Of a DNA stretch of 64,000 nt, positions 16,375-24,997 are shown one piece after another. Below the pieces are notes generated by a model. The model saw only the letters and a list, made by a program, of their open reading frames with translations. It was not told the DNA's origin and made no database searches. This DNA is from CAZCBX01 sp964497185. Its GTDB lineage: Bacteria > Bdellovibrionota_G > JALEGL01 > JAGRMV01. The translations under genes and the position numbers were made by a program. Every line of letters starts with the position of its first letter. Positions within the stretch are counted from its first letter, which is position 1. The stretch lies in the NCBI GenBank assembly GCA_964497185.1, contig CAZCBX010000001.1:231519-295518 (forward strand), in the 5' to 3' direction.

Positions 16375-17036
16375 TGAAAGACACGCAAGCATTGTTTTTT
16401 CTTCAAATGGAATTGGGTCCCATGGCCAACTTTGTATACTTTATGGGCGATCCGTCCACGCGTGAAATGATGGTGGTGGATCCAGCATGGGACGTAAACA
16501 CCATACGGCAAGTCGCAGCAGATCATGATTACCGGTTGACCAAGGCGCTTATCACACACGGTCATCCAGATCACATCAATGCAGTCGAAACCCTTTTGCA
16601 TGAAGACGGCATCCAAGTCTATATGCACAAAGATGAAGTGCCATGGATTGATGGGTGGAAAGAAACCGCCATTGCCACCGAACATTTAACCAAGGTAGCG
16701 CTGGGGCAACATGAGATCAGCTGCATTCATACACCGGGCCATACCCAAGGCTCTCAATGTTTTTTATTCAATGATCAGCTCATTACGGGCGACACATTGT
16801 TCATTGATGGATGTGGACGCACGGATCTGCCGGGTGGTGATCCCGAAAAACTGTACACCAGTTTAACCCAAGTCATCCGCGCCATGCCCGATCAGACAGT
16901 TTTGTATCCTGGGCATCGATACCATGAGGACGCCCATCAATGCTTGTCTGATCAAAAACGAACCAACCCTTTTTTACAAGCTCAAACCAAAACTCAATTT
17001 TTATCCAAGGTCCGCCCCGACCTAAGCCATATATGA
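16374..17036 (+). CDS. MBL-fold metallo-hydrolase (glyoxalase II/persulfide dioxygenase-like)
   Basis: The 220-residue metallo-beta-lactamase-fold protein has the metal ligands in THGHPDH, TPGHTQGS, GDTLFIDGCGRTDLPGGDP and LYPGHRYH. GCGRTD with a following GDP block is typical of the ETHE1/persulfide dioxygenase and YcbL-like branch, so the substrate may be a glutathione or persulfide thioester-like compound. Only two of three His of a full HxHxDH di-metal site plus Asp are needed for ETHE1-type mononuclear iron; here HGHPDH retains all. Translation is coupled to the M3 peptidase through a TAATG overlap. Confidence 0.85.
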   Translation: MKDTQALFFLQMELGPMANFVYFMGDPSTREMMVVDPAWDVNTIRQVAADHDYRLTKALITHGHPDHINAVETLLHEDGIQVYMHKDEVPWIDGWKETAIATEHLTKVALGQHEISCIHTPGHTQGSQCFLFNDQLITGDTLFIDGCGRTDLPGGDPEKLYTSLTQVIRAMPDQTVLYPGHRYHEDAHQCLSDQKRTNPFLQAQTKTQFLSKVRPDLSHI

Positions 17037-17063
17037 TTGTTTCATTTATCCCTAAGCTACGGA

Positions 17064-17137
17064 GGTTTTTGTCCAAACTCTACAGGGCAGGACTCCGCTT
17101 CGCTGCGTAACAGCCCTTACGCGCTTGAACAAAAACC
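17064..17137. repeat. Large imperfect hairpin with GCTTCGC tip, between convergent genes
   Basis: Outer arms GGTTTTTGTCCAA (17064-17076) and TTGAACAAAAACC (17125-17137) pair with one mismatch, inner arms AGGGC/GCCCT (17084-17088, 17113-17117) also pair, and the loop contains CCGCTTCGCTGCG. On the minus strand the loop reads GCGAAGC. It lies in the 256-base space between the MBL gene and tkt, which converge. It shares its loop core with the elements at 24998 and 42465. Confidence 0.65.
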
Positions 17138-17191
17138 CTTTTGCCACACACAAATCGAACTCTGTTCCAAAGTAAAATAAATGATACAAAC

Positions 17192-17208
17192 AAACGCCAT
17201 CGGCGTTT
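17192..17208 (-). terminator. Weak hairpin terminator downstream of tkt
   Basis: AAACGCC and GGCGTTT form a 7-bp stem around ATC. On the minus strand it is followed by GTTTGTTTG, a weak T-rich tract, so it could end tkt transcripts. The stem resembles the terminator at 2989. Confidence 0.4.
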
Positions 17209-17292
17209 ATCTTTATAACGACACTAAAACTGCCCCACAGAGGAAGCATCAGACCCCCTCGGGCCCCACGGCGCCTCAATGAAACAAACCCA

Positions 17293-19269
17293 TTAAACCA
17301 ACGTCATGATTTGGTCAAAAACCGAATTCGGTGTAAAGCCAAAGTGTTCAGCAACAACTTTGCCGGGCCCCGAAGCACCAAATTCATCCATCGAAATCAC
17401 CAAGCCATCCGCACCAACCCATTTGTACCAAAGGTCACCTTGAGCTGCTTCTATGGCCACAGTTCGGATGTTTTCAGGCAGTACATTGTGAATGTAATGG
17501 GTGTCTTGTTCCGCAAAACGTTCCAAACATGGGATGGAAACCACCCGTACAGATTTATCTTTCTTTTCAAGCAGGGCCTTGGTCTCCATGGCAAGACCCA
17601 CTTCAGACCCGGTGGCTATCAAGATTAAATCCAGTTCGGGTTGAATACCTTCGGATAAAATGTACCCGCCTTTGTCCAAATCGGGGTGCATGTCTTGGGC
17701 GACTTCAGGTAAGTTTTGACGGGTTAAAATAATAGAGGTTGGCCCGTCGGTTTTTTCCAAAGCCCACTTCCAAGCCATGGCCGTTTCATACGCATCGCAA
17801 GGCCGAATCACCTGATGGTTGGGAATCAACCGAAGGCTGGGCACTTGCTCCACGGGTTGGTGGGTGGGACCATCTTCGCCCACATGAAAACTATCATGGG
17901 TGAAAACGAAAATATTCTGTAATTTGGATAAGGCCGCCAATCGAATGGCCGGGCGCATGTAATCAGAAAATACAAGAAACGTGGACGAAAACGGAATGCA
18001 GCTACCATGCAGGCGCATACCGTTGGTGATGGCGCCCATGGCATGTTCACGAATGCCAAAGTGAATGTTTCGGCCATCGAATTTGTTCTTCTGAATGTGA
18101 TCTTCTTCGGCGAGTGTCGTTTTGCAAGAGCTGGCCAAATCTGCTGATCCACCGACCAGACCAGGAACATGCTGTGCCACTTGTTGTAAAATTTTTCCAG
18201 AAAGCGCACGGGTTGCGGCCGGCATTTCTGGTAGGCAAGCGGTCCAATCAATCTTTGTTACATCAGGTGATGTCCAGCGCCTGTCCCACTGCTGGGCTTT
18301 GTCGGGATGACTTTCACGCCATTGCTGCATTTTTTCTTCCCATGCTTTGCGCTGTTCATCCACCGCAGCAGCCCGTTCTTTGAAATGCTGATACACTTCG
18401 TCGGGCACGACAAATGTATCGCCGGTCGACCATGACAGTGCTTTGCGCGTGGCTGCGACTTCGTCTTTGCCCAAGGGCGCGCCATGGGCACCAGATGTGC
18501 CTTGTTTGTTTGGCGCACCGTTGGCGATGTTTGTTTTGGCAATGATGATGGAGGGTCGCTCGGTTTCTTGCTTTGCTTTTTGCAGGCTCTCACCAATGGC
18601 TTGATGATCGTGACCATCAATGCGTTGAACCATCCATCCAAACGCTTTAAAACGGCCGGCGATGTCCTCGCTAAACGTTAAATCCGTATCCCCGTCAATG
18701 CTGATGTTGTTGTCGTCGTAAATATAGGTCAGGTTGCTTAAACCCAAATGGCCCGCCAGCGAGGCGCTTTCAGAGGAAATCCCTTCCATTAAATCGCCAT
18801 CCGAAACCAGCGCGTACACCTGATGATCCATGGGGTGAAAGCCATCACTTTGAAACAATGCGTTCATGTGTTTGGCTGCCAATGCCATGCCCACCGCATT
18901 GCCGGTGCCTTGTCCCAGTGGGCCGGTTGTGGCTTCTACACCCTGGGTATGGCCTACTTCTGGGTGGCCAGGTGTTTTGCTTCCCAGCTGCCGAAATTTT
19001 TGAAGATCTTGCATGTCCACATCAAAGCCGGACAGGTGCAGCAGTGCATATTGCAACATGGAGCCATGACCCGCCGACAAAATGAATCGATCTCGGTTGG
19101 GCCATTGGGGGGCATTGGGGGTGATATTTAAAAACTCTGTCCACAACACGTAAGCCAAGTCGGCACATCCCATGGGCAAGCCAGGGTGTCCGCTGTTGGC
19201 ACGTTCAATGGCGTCGATGGCCAAAAATTTTATGGTTTTGGTGCTTAGGTCTGCGATGGCGGAGGGCAT
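17293..19269 (-). CDS. tkt: Transketolase
   Basis: Transketolase moves two-carbon units between sugar phosphates with thiamine diphosphate in the pentose phosphate pathway. The 658-residue protein is full length. Visible are ANSGHPGLPMG (catalytic His near residue 27), GPLGQG, the ThDP/metal block SDGDLMEGISSES with DDNNISIDG, the second-half GIREHAMGAI with its Glu, FVFTHDSFHVGEDGPTHQP and the C-terminal domain GSEVGLA. It is divergent from the small exported protein at 19455. Confidence 0.97.
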   Translation of the reverse strand: MPSAIADLSTKTIKFLAIDAIERANSGHPGLPMGCADLAYVLWTEFLNITPNAPQWPNRDRFILSAGHGSMLQYALLHLSGFDVDMQDLQKFRQLGSKTPGHPEVGHTQGVEATTGPLGQGTGNAVGMALAAKHMNALFQSDGFHPMDHQVYALVSDGDLMEGISSESASLAGHLGLSNLTYIYDDNNISIDGDTDLTFSEDIAGRFKAFGWMVQRIDGHDHQAIGESLQKAKQETERPSIIIAKTNIANGAPNKQGTSGAHGAPLGKDEVAATRKALSWSTGDTFVVPDEVYQHFKERAAAVDEQRKAWEEKMQQWRESHPDKAQQWDRRWTSPDVTKIDWTACLPEMPAATRALSGKILQQVAQHVPGLVGGSADLASSCKTTLAEEDHIQKNKFDGRNIHFGIREHAMGAITNGMRLHGSCIPFSSTFLVFSDYMRPAIRLAALSKLQNIFVFTHDSFHVGEDGPTHQPVEQVPSLRLIPNHQVIRPCDAYETAMAWKWALEKTDGPTSIILTRQNLPEVAQDMHPDLDKGGYILSEGIQPELDLILIATGSEVGLAMETKALLEKKDKSVRVVSIPCLERFAEQDTHYIHNVLPENIRTVAIEAAQGDLWYKWVGADGLVISMDEFGASGPGKVVAEHFGFTPNSVFDQIMTLV

Positions 19270-19399
19270 AGAACATCTTTCTGGTGTAGGGTGCTTGAAT
19301 TTTAACTTTTCTTATCTTAACTGATTGAGAATGTCACGTAGGGCAGTTGTCGTATGGGGTGATTGGGCTTAAAGCCTTTGATTTCAGCGTTTGGCAGCG

Positions 19400-19421
19400 A
19401 ATCACCCATCGATGGGTGATT
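19400..19421. promoter_or_regulatory. Perfect 22-bp palindrome, likely operator
   Basis: The half-site AATCACCCATC is followed directly by its exact reverse complement GATGGGTGATT. It overlaps TTGACA (19420-19425), which has TAGGGT 17 bases downstream and the next ATG 7 bases after that. Another GGGTGATT half-site occurs near 19357. The position between divergent tkt and the gene at 19455 is typical of a dimeric repressor site, but the protein is unknown. Confidence 0.6.
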
Positions 19422-19454
19422 GACACGCCCATGCATATTTGGTAGGGTCCGACC

Positions 19455-19739
19455 ATGAACAAGCTTATTCCAACTATCATAGGTGCTTTGGCTTTTTTGG
19501 CTGTAAATGCGCACGCGCAGGAATCACAAGATACTCCTGTTCAACCACCCACTTACAGCACAGATAATCAGCAAGACACTTATTCTTATTCACTACCGGA
19601 CGTGTTTCAGGAAAAGCAGGACCGCGTAGACACGGAAAATCAAAACCAGGAAAATCCGCAAGATCAAGAACAGCGTCAGCTATTGATTCAAAACATTCGT
19701 CGGTTGTACCAAAACCACGACCATAATTTGCAGCCTTAA
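19455..19739 (+). CDS. Small exported Gln/Asn-rich protein, unknown function
   Basis: I do not recognise this 94-residue protein. It has a clear signal peptide (residues 1-22, cleavage after AHA) followed by a low-complexity region rich in Gln, Asn, Asp and Pro, and a short C-terminal helix with Arg and His. It sits nine bases before the cyclophilin gene with its own signal, suggesting co-export. The gene starts just downstream of the perfect palindrome, with only about seven bases between the possible -10 and the ATG, so the transcript may be nearly leaderless. Confidence 0.6.
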   Translation: MNKLIPTIIGALAFLAVNAHAQESQDTPVQPPTYSTDNQQDTYSYSLPDVFQEKQDRVDTENQNQENPQDQEQRQLLIQNIRRLYQNHDHNLQP

Positions 19740-19754
19740 TTTTTACACGTGACC

Positions 19755-20348
19755 ATGCACCAAGTATTACAACGTCGTTGGGTTTTCACGGTTGGTTTCA
19801 TCATTTGTTTATTGAGTTTTTATCATTGTACACATTCTACTGGAAAGGGGGCTCAAGTGAGCCAAAGTGAAGGAAAAACAGCCGTTATTCAAACCAATGT
19901 CGGCGTTATCGAATTTGAATTTTTGCCAGAATTGGCGCCCAATCACGTTGAAAATTTTAAAAAACTTGCCCGTAGCGATTTCTATGACGGAACCACCTTT
20001 CACCGGGTCATTCCAGGGTTCATGATTCAGGGCGGAGATCCCAACTCTCGCAATGCTGATCGTAGCGTACACGGTACAGGCGGTCCTGGTTATACCATTG
20101 ATGCAGAATTTTCAGACAAAGACCACAAACGTGGCGTAGTATCCATGGCGCGCAGTGCCGACCCCAACAGTGCCGGCAGTCAGTTTTTTATTGTCGTAGA
20201 TGATGCGCCTCACTTAAACAATCAATACACAGCTTTCGGTCAAGTGACCAAAGGCATGGATGTGGTGGATCAAATTGTCAGCGTGCCCAGAGATGGCCGC
20301 GACAATCCATTAAAACCCATCATCGTTGAAAAAGTTTCCATTCAATAG
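19755..20348 (+). CDS. Exported cyclophilin-type peptidyl-prolyl isomerase
   Basis: The enzyme catalyses cis-trans isomerisation of Xaa-Pro bonds. The domain (about residues 45-197) shows FKKLARSDFYDGTTFHRVI, GFMIQGGDP, FSDKDHKRGVVSMAR, SAGSQFFI and FGQVTKGMDVVDQI, i.e. the Arg and QFFI of the active site. A hydrophobic N-terminus followed by FYHC suggests export, perhaps as a lipoprotein with a poor lipobox. The start may be GTG 19749 or ATG 19755. It is co-directional with the small exported protein, and a terminator follows. Confidence 0.9.
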   Translation: MHQVLQRRWVFTVGFIICLLSFYHCTHSTGKGAQVSQSEGKTAVIQTNVGVIEFEFLPELAPNHVENFKKLARSDFYDGTTFHRVIPGFMIQGGDPNSRNADRSVHGTGGPGYTIDAEFSDKDHKRGVVSMARSADPNSAGSQFFIVVDDAPHLNNQYTAFGQVTKGMDVVDQIVSVPRDGRDNPLKPIIVEKVSIQ

Positions 20349-20363
20349 AATATCGTAAGTAAA

Positions 20364-20396
20364 GAGCGCCAAGCGAGTTTGCGCTAAGATTTTTTT
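20364..20396 (+). terminator. Rho-independent terminator after the cyclophilin gene
   Basis: AGCGC (20364-20368) and GCGCT (20381-20385) with inner AA/TT pairing form a hairpin followed by a run of seven T at 20390-20396. The T run touches the stop region of the convergent msrB. Confidence 0.55.
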
Positions 20397-20964
20397 ATTT
20401 AGCGTCGGTTGTAGCGCTTTCTTTAGAACTTTCTTTAGGTGTATGATCCGCAAAGTACGCAGAGATGTATTTTTCGTAACTCACTTTGTATACAGGGTGG
20501 ACCTTGGCCATTTCTTTCAACGGAATAAAATCCAACGCTGCAGCGTTGATGCAGTAGCGCAAGCCTGTTGTGTCTTTGGGCCCATCTTTAAAAACGTGGC
20601 CCAAGTGCGTGCCATCCACGCTGTGGATTTCGGTGCGCGGGCTGAAAAATAGTTTTTTGTCTTCCTTGGTGTCTACAAATTTTTGATCAATGACATCGTA
20701 AAAACTGGGCCAACCCGTACCGGAATCGTATTTATGAACTGAGGCAAAAAGAGGACGCCCCGTGACTTTGTCGACGTAAATGCCCTGCGCTTTGTTGGCG
20801 TGCATATCGCTGGAAAAGGCGCGTTCGGTGCCTTCTTTTTGGGTTACTTTTTTCTCCAGCGGGGTTAGTTTTTCAATTCTTTTTTCTTTGTCGACTTGTA
20901 CGGTGAAACTCATAAGCCATCCTATACATAAAATCAATAACGGTGAATAGATATTCTTCATCAA
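20395..20964 (-). CDS. msrB: Exported peptide-methionine (R)-S-oxide reductase MsrB
   Basis: MsrB reduces methionine-R-sulfoxide in oxidised proteins. The 189-residue protein has a signal peptide (about residues 1-22), then the MsrB domain with KYDSGTGWPSF, HLGHVFKDGP and RYCINAAALDFIP, in which Cys138 is the catalytic residue. The two CxxC pairs that bind structural zinc in many MsrB are absent. The C-terminus ends in a Lys/Ser/Glu-rich tail. A periplasmic role in repairing oxidised envelope proteins is likely. Confidence 0.93.
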   Translation of the reverse strand: MMKNIYSPLLILCIGWLMSFTVQVDKEKRIEKLTPLEKKVTQKEGTERAFSSDMHANKAQGIYVDKVTGRPLFASVHKYDSGTGWPSFYDVIDQKFVDTKEDKKLFFSPRTEIHSVDGTHLGHVFKDGPKDTTGLRYCINAAALDFIPLKEMAKVHPVYKVSYEKYISAYFADHTPKESSKESATTDAK

Positions 20965-20979
20965 AGTCCCTATAAAGAG

Positions 20980-21414
20980 CTAGATGGAAATGTGCGGTGG
21001 AATGAAGTCCGGAAATTCTTCATCGTAATCCACATCAAAACCATAGGGGTCACTGTATGGATCATGCTCGCCGGGTATTTTCCATGCGGTGGGCAGAGAT
21101 CGAACAAAACGAATGCCCAACTCAAACAAAGGTTCCATGGCAGCATTGGTGACTTTCATGGGCTTTTTCCAAACCACTTGACCTTGCATGCGCAATGGCT
21201 GCTGACCTGGGGCCAGTGTGACCTCTACAAAGATCATATCCGAGACGTGAAATTGCTTTGCGGTCTCCACCGATACACCTTTGGAACTTAAATTGGTGCA
21301 AATGGAAGAGTCGTCTTCGTGGTGTGCAAGTATGACAGGTAATTGAACAGGGAAGCGAGGAATTCGTCTTTTTTCAAAGTTTTCATTGGTAGCCTGGCTT
21401 CGATGTGATGCCAT
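20980..21414 (-). CDS. PilZ-domain protein
   Basis: The 144-residue protein is essentially a single PilZ domain, a cyclic-di-GMP binding module. The RxxxR-like block RRIPRFPVQLPV (about residues 16-27) and the NLSSKGVS motif (standing for D/NxSxxG) are both present, so ligand binding is plausible. It lies 15 bases upstream of msrB on the same strand. The target process is not shown by neighbours. Confidence 0.8.
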   Translation of the reverse strand: MASHRSQATNENFEKRRIPRFPVQLPVILAHHEDDSSICTNLSSKGVSVETAKQFHVSDMIFVEVTLAPGQQPLRMQGQVVWKKPMKVTNAAMEPLFELGIRFVRSLPTAWKIPGEHDPYSDPYGFDVDYDEEFPDFIPPHISI

Positions 21415-21691
21415 ACGACACCTCCTTCACATTTCAAGAATCAATGGTCTGTGTATACGCACTTGTCCAAGCCGGCGCCCTGGTGCCCGACTTAATAAAC
21501 ATCCTATAACATAATTGCGTTAAAATGAGCAAGGCAATTTAACGTATGTTACAATATATGGCATGTGTCTCGAACATTGACCCCACATTGGATATGCAAT
21601 AAGTGTAATTTTTTACCAGCACAGGTTGGGTCAACCACGCTGAAAAAATCACCTGCTTGCAGAAGGAAACACAAGAAATAAAATTATCGAT

Positions 21692-22363
21692 ATGGACGCA
21701 TTGGTCATCATTGTACTGGTTGTTTTTTTTGTCCTGGGGCTGTTTAAAGGCGTGCTTCACCAGCTGGCCACGATTCTGGGTTTGCTCTGTGCGTTTATTT
21801 TTGCTGGCTCCTTGAGTCCTGTCACCACCCATTTGTTGTCAGGAATTTTGGGTTCAACCGTGACGGTTTCAGAGTTGATCGCCCCCATCATTACCGGTGT
21901 ATTGATCTTTTTTACTGTGCGTTTGATCGGCATTGGTTTAGAAAAAATTTTTATCAGCAAGGTGCATGCCCTTAAAGGAATCAATATTTTGGGCGGTGGT
22001 TTTTTAGCCTTGATCAAAGGGCTGATGTTGTGGATTTTAATTTTCTTTTTTATTCATCTGGTGCCCCCTTCGTTTATTGCTTCCTGGATGCCCAAACTTT
22101 TTGAAAGCACCAGTTACCAACGTTCTCTCAAACACAATCCGCTGGGTTCGAAAGATGTGATTGCGCGTTTTCAAACCTACCGAAAAACACGCAAGCTTGA
22201 AAAAAAATACGAAGCCCAGCAAAAAAACCTGCAAGAACCCGACGCGCCCCAAAAAAGCATGCAAGATGTATTGATGGACTATCTTTTGGAACAAGCCATG
22301 AGCGATCCAGAAAAACTACTGGAAATGATGCAAGAGTCCAACAAAGACAATCCGGATTCATAA
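21692..22363 (+). CDS. cvpA: CvpA family membrane protein
   Basis: The 223-residue protein starts with MDALVIIVLVVFFVLGLFKGV, the typical first helix of CvpA (colicin V production protein) and shows four predicted membrane helices in the first 140 residues, followed by a charged cytoplasmic tail with coiled-coil character (KLEKKYEAQQKNLQ). Its molecular role is poorly known. The 277 bases upstream contain no gene and no hairpin that I can identify. Confidence 0.8.
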   Translation: MDALVIIVLVVFFVLGLFKGVLHQLATILGLLCAFIFAGSLSPVTTHLLSGILGSTVTVSELIAPIITGVLIFFTVRLIGIGLEKIFISKVHALKGINILGGGFLALIKGLMLWILIFFFIHLVPPSFIASWMPKLFESTSYQRSLKHNPLGSKDVIARFQTYRKTRKLEKKYEAQQKNLQEPDAPQKSMQDVLMDYLLEQAMSDPEKLLEMMQESNKDNPDS

Positions 22364-22435
22364 GGCCTGGGCGCCGGGGCCATTAACCTGAACAGTTTCC
22401 TTGGTATCGACAAGCGTTCGACCAACAATAATCCA

Positions 22436-22933
22436 TTAAGGTGTGGCCACACCTTTTTTCTTTTGTCGTTTGATTTCGTAGGCCAGCTCTTGCATTAAGC
22501 CACGTACTTCATCTTGAAACTGGTTGTTGGGATGATCTTGTAAAAACTGTTTCCATAACAACCATTGATCGGTTTTGGAGAGATTTTTTGCGCGAATGTA
22601 TTCTTTGGCTTTAAACAATATTTCAGCATCCGATATTTTGGGCTTGTCTGAGTCCAACTCGCTGCCCATCAGCGATTTGATTTGGCGCATGTTGGCTTCA
22701 ATTTCTTCACGGAAGGTAGAGTCTGGGTGTTGCACCAAAAAATTTTTCCATAGGGCTTGTTGTTCCACCAGGCTCAAACGGGTGGCTTCTTCCACTGCCT
22801 CTAGGTACAATTTGGCGTCACGAAAAGTAAGGGTTTCTTGTTTGTTGGCGTTTAGCGGGTCGGCATAAACGCCGGTCCACAGCAACACTCCTAAAAAAAT
22901 GGACAATAGTCGTTTGGCTCGCATGGCTAGCAT
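22436..22933 (-). CDS. Exported protein with two tandem copies of a ~50-residue module
   Basis: I do not recognise a named family. After a signal peptide (about residues 1-25) the protein consists of two similar helical modules: LSLVEQQALWKNFLVQHPDS with TFREEIEANMRQI, and LSKTDQWLLWKQFLQDHPNN with QFQDEVRGLMQEL. The pattern L-W-K-x-F-L-x-x-H-P-[DN] recalls the helix-turn of TPR-like periplasmic proteins. It is divergent from rho. A 17-base AAAAATCA-type palindrome lies just upstream of its start. Confidence 0.65.
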   Translation of the reverse strand: MLAMRAKRLLSIFLGVLLWTGVYADPLNANKQETLTFRDAKLYLEAVEEATRLSLVEQQALWKNFLVQHPDSTFREEIEANMRQIKSLMGSELDSDKPKISDAEILFKAKEYIRAKNLSKTDQWLLWKQFLQDHPNNQFQDEVRGLMQELAYEIKRQKKKGVATP

Positions 22934-23169
22934 CGTACGATTGTATCACAAAAAAATCATTGATTTTTTGATATTTTTCGGATTAAAAGGAGATATCTGA
23001 CCTTGGCAGCCTGCTCAAATCGCTCTTGATTCAAGAATACATTTACACGCTGTCAAAACAATATCCAGAAACTACATAGTCAATGCGCTTACGTCGCCCA
23101 CCCTTCCTTTGCTGAAGCATTGGGAAGAGATGTCGAAAAAGCCCCATTTTTACAAAAAGGTATAAAGGA

Positions 23170-24417
23170 ATGAACTTATCCGAATTAAAAAACAAAAAAA
23201 TCGCTCAATTGGGCCAACTGGCCAAAGACATGGATGTCGAAAATTTTGGTGGTCTGCGCAAGCAAGAGCTTATTTTTGCCATTTTAGAAAAAGCCGCTGA
23301 AGAAGATCACGATATTTTGGCCGACGGCGTACTGGAAATTTTGCCGGATGGCTTTGGTTTTCTACGCAGCGCGGACTACAACTATCACGCAGGACCCGAT
23401 GACATTTATGTATCGCCCGGTCAAATTCGCAAGCTGGGCTTGCGCACCGGTGATTCCATTTCGGGCAAAATTCGTCCCCCCAAAGATTCCGAACGGTATT
23501 TTGCGTTGTTAAGCGTTGACCAAGTCAACATGGACGAACCCAACAAGGCCAAAGAAAAAATCCTTTTTGATAACCTGCGCCCCGTTTATCCAGACGAACA
23601 GCTCAAGATGGAAGCCTTCCCCAAAGAATACTCCACACGCATCATGGATTTGCTTTGCCCCATTGGTAAAGGACAGCGTGGTTTGATTGTGGCGCCGCCG
23701 CGTTCAGGTAAAACGGTTTTGTTGCAGAACATGGCCAAGTCCATCGCCAAAAATCACCCAGAAGTGGTGCTGATTGTTTTGCTCATTGATGAGCGGCCCG
23801 AAGAAGTCACCGATATGCAAAAAATTGTCAAGGGCGAGGTGGTGAGTTCCACGTTTGATGAGCCAGCACAACGGCATGTACAAGTGGCGGAAATGGTCAT
23901 CGAAAAAGCCAAACGTCTGGTTGAACATGGCAAAGACGTGGTCATTCTGCTTGATTCGATTACGCGTTTGGGGCGCGCATACAATACCGTTGTCCCCGCA
24001 TCGGGCAAAATTTTATCGGGTGGGGTGGACGCCAACGCGCTTCATCGCCCCAAACGTTTTTTTGGTGCAGCTCGAAACATCGAAGAGGGCGGCAGTTTAA
24101 CCATCATGGCCACCGCGCTGATTGAAACAAACTCGCGCATGGACGAAGTTATTTTTGAAGAGTTTAAAGGCACAGGCAACATGGAAATCGTGCTCGATCG
24201 AAAAATTTCGGATCGTCGCATTTACCCAGCCATCGACATCAACAAGTCTGGTACGCGAAAAGAAGAGTTGCTATTGGATGAAAGCGTGCTCAACCGCGTG
24301 TGGATTTTGCGCAAATTGCTGCAGCCACTCAACGGCATTGATGCCATTGAATTTTTGGTGGATAAACTCAAAAAAACCAACACCAATGAAGATTTTCTCA
24401 ACAGCATGAATAAATAA
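23170..24417 (+). CDS. rho: Transcription termination factor Rho
   Basis: Rho is the hexameric ATP-dependent RNA helicase that ends transcription. The 415-residue protein has the N-terminal RNA-binding fold (LPDGFGFLRSADYNY), Walker A PPRSGKT, Walker B LLIDERPEEVTD region and VVILLDSITRLGRAYN, plus the R-loop ARNIEEGGSLT. AAAGGA precedes the ATG. The 236-base leader between the divergent gene at 22933 and rho holds a good AAAAGGAGAT site at about 22986 with no convincing ORF behind it; rho leaders often mediate autoregulation, but no mechanism is visible. Confidence 0.98.
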   Translation: MNLSELKNKKIAQLGQLAKDMDVENFGGLRKQELIFAILEKAAEEDHDILADGVLEILPDGFGFLRSADYNYHAGPDDIYVSPGQIRKLGLRTGDSISGKIRPPKDSERYFALLSVDQVNMDEPNKAKEKILFDNLRPVYPDEQLKMEAFPKEYSTRIMDLLCPIGKGQRGLIVAPPRSGKTVLLQNMAKSIAKNHPEVVLIVLLIDERPEEVTDMQKIVKGEVVSSTFDEPAQRHVQVAEMVIEKAKRLVEHGKDVVILLDSITRLGRAYNTVVPASGKILSGGVDANALHRPKRFFGAARNIEEGGSLTIMATALIETNSRMDEVIFEEFKGTGNMEIVLDRKISDRRIYPAIDINKSGTRKEELLLDESVLNRVWILRKLLQPLNGIDAIEFLVDKLKKTNTNEDFLNSMNK

Positions 24418-24428
24418 AAGCCGGAATC

Positions 24429-24475
24429 CATGCGGTCATTTCGCATGCAGGGAGGATTATTTTTCTCTTTTTTTA
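24429..24475 (+). terminator. Possible terminator after rho
   Basis: CATGCG and CGCATG form a 6-bp hairpin (24429-24447), followed after ten bases by a T-rich tract. The spacing is long, so this is a weak call. Confidence 0.3.
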
Positions 24476-24550
24476 TGCAGGCGTTATGTGCTATGTTATG
24501 AATATATAAGCAATATTCTTTATTAGACTTCACCTCTTAAGGACGGCCGT

Positions 24551-24892
24551 ATGACCAAATCGGATTTGATTGAAAATCTCTCTCTGGAAGCCAAGCTTCC
24601 CAAAAAACAGGCCGAAATGATTGTGCATCTTATTTTTGATTCAATGATCGAAGCCATGCGTGCGGGTGACCGAATTGAGATTCGCGGTTTTGGTAGTTTT
24701 AAAGTCAAAGAATACAAGCCTTACACTGGACGCAATCCCAAAACAGGCGAACAGGTGCCGGTTGAAGAAAAAAAGCTCCCATTTTTTAAAGTGGGCAAAG
24801 AGCTTAAAGAGCGCGTCAACAATGGTCCACAGGCCACACCAGAAGTAGAAGCGGCCAACGCGTCCAACTCAGACAACGACGACGATCACTAA
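24551..24892 (+). CDS. HU/IHF-family DNA-binding protein
   Basis: The 113-residue protein is a histone-like DNA-bending protein. The DNA-contact region RIEIRGFGSF followed by GRNPKTGE with the Pro at the arm tip is characteristic of HU/IHF. It is closest in pattern to IHF-beta. About 20 extra acidic residues (Asn, Ser, Asp) form a C-terminal tail not found in canonical HU. AAGGA lies a few bases upstream of the ATG. It converges with the M48 protease gene across a large hairpin. Confidence 0.9.
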   Translation: MTKSDLIENLSLEAKLPKKQAEMIVHLIFDSMIEAMRAGDRIEIRGFGSFKVKEYKPYTGRNPKTGEQVPVEEKKLPFFKVGKELKERVNNGPQATPEVEAANASNSDNDDDH

Positions 24893-24997
24893 CCAAAAAA
24901 CAAAACGCTAAACGCTTTAGAAACCTAGCCAAAATAGAAAAGATGCGGTTTCACCCCAATAATCTCTGAGAAAAAGTCCGACTCTCAAAATTACTCA

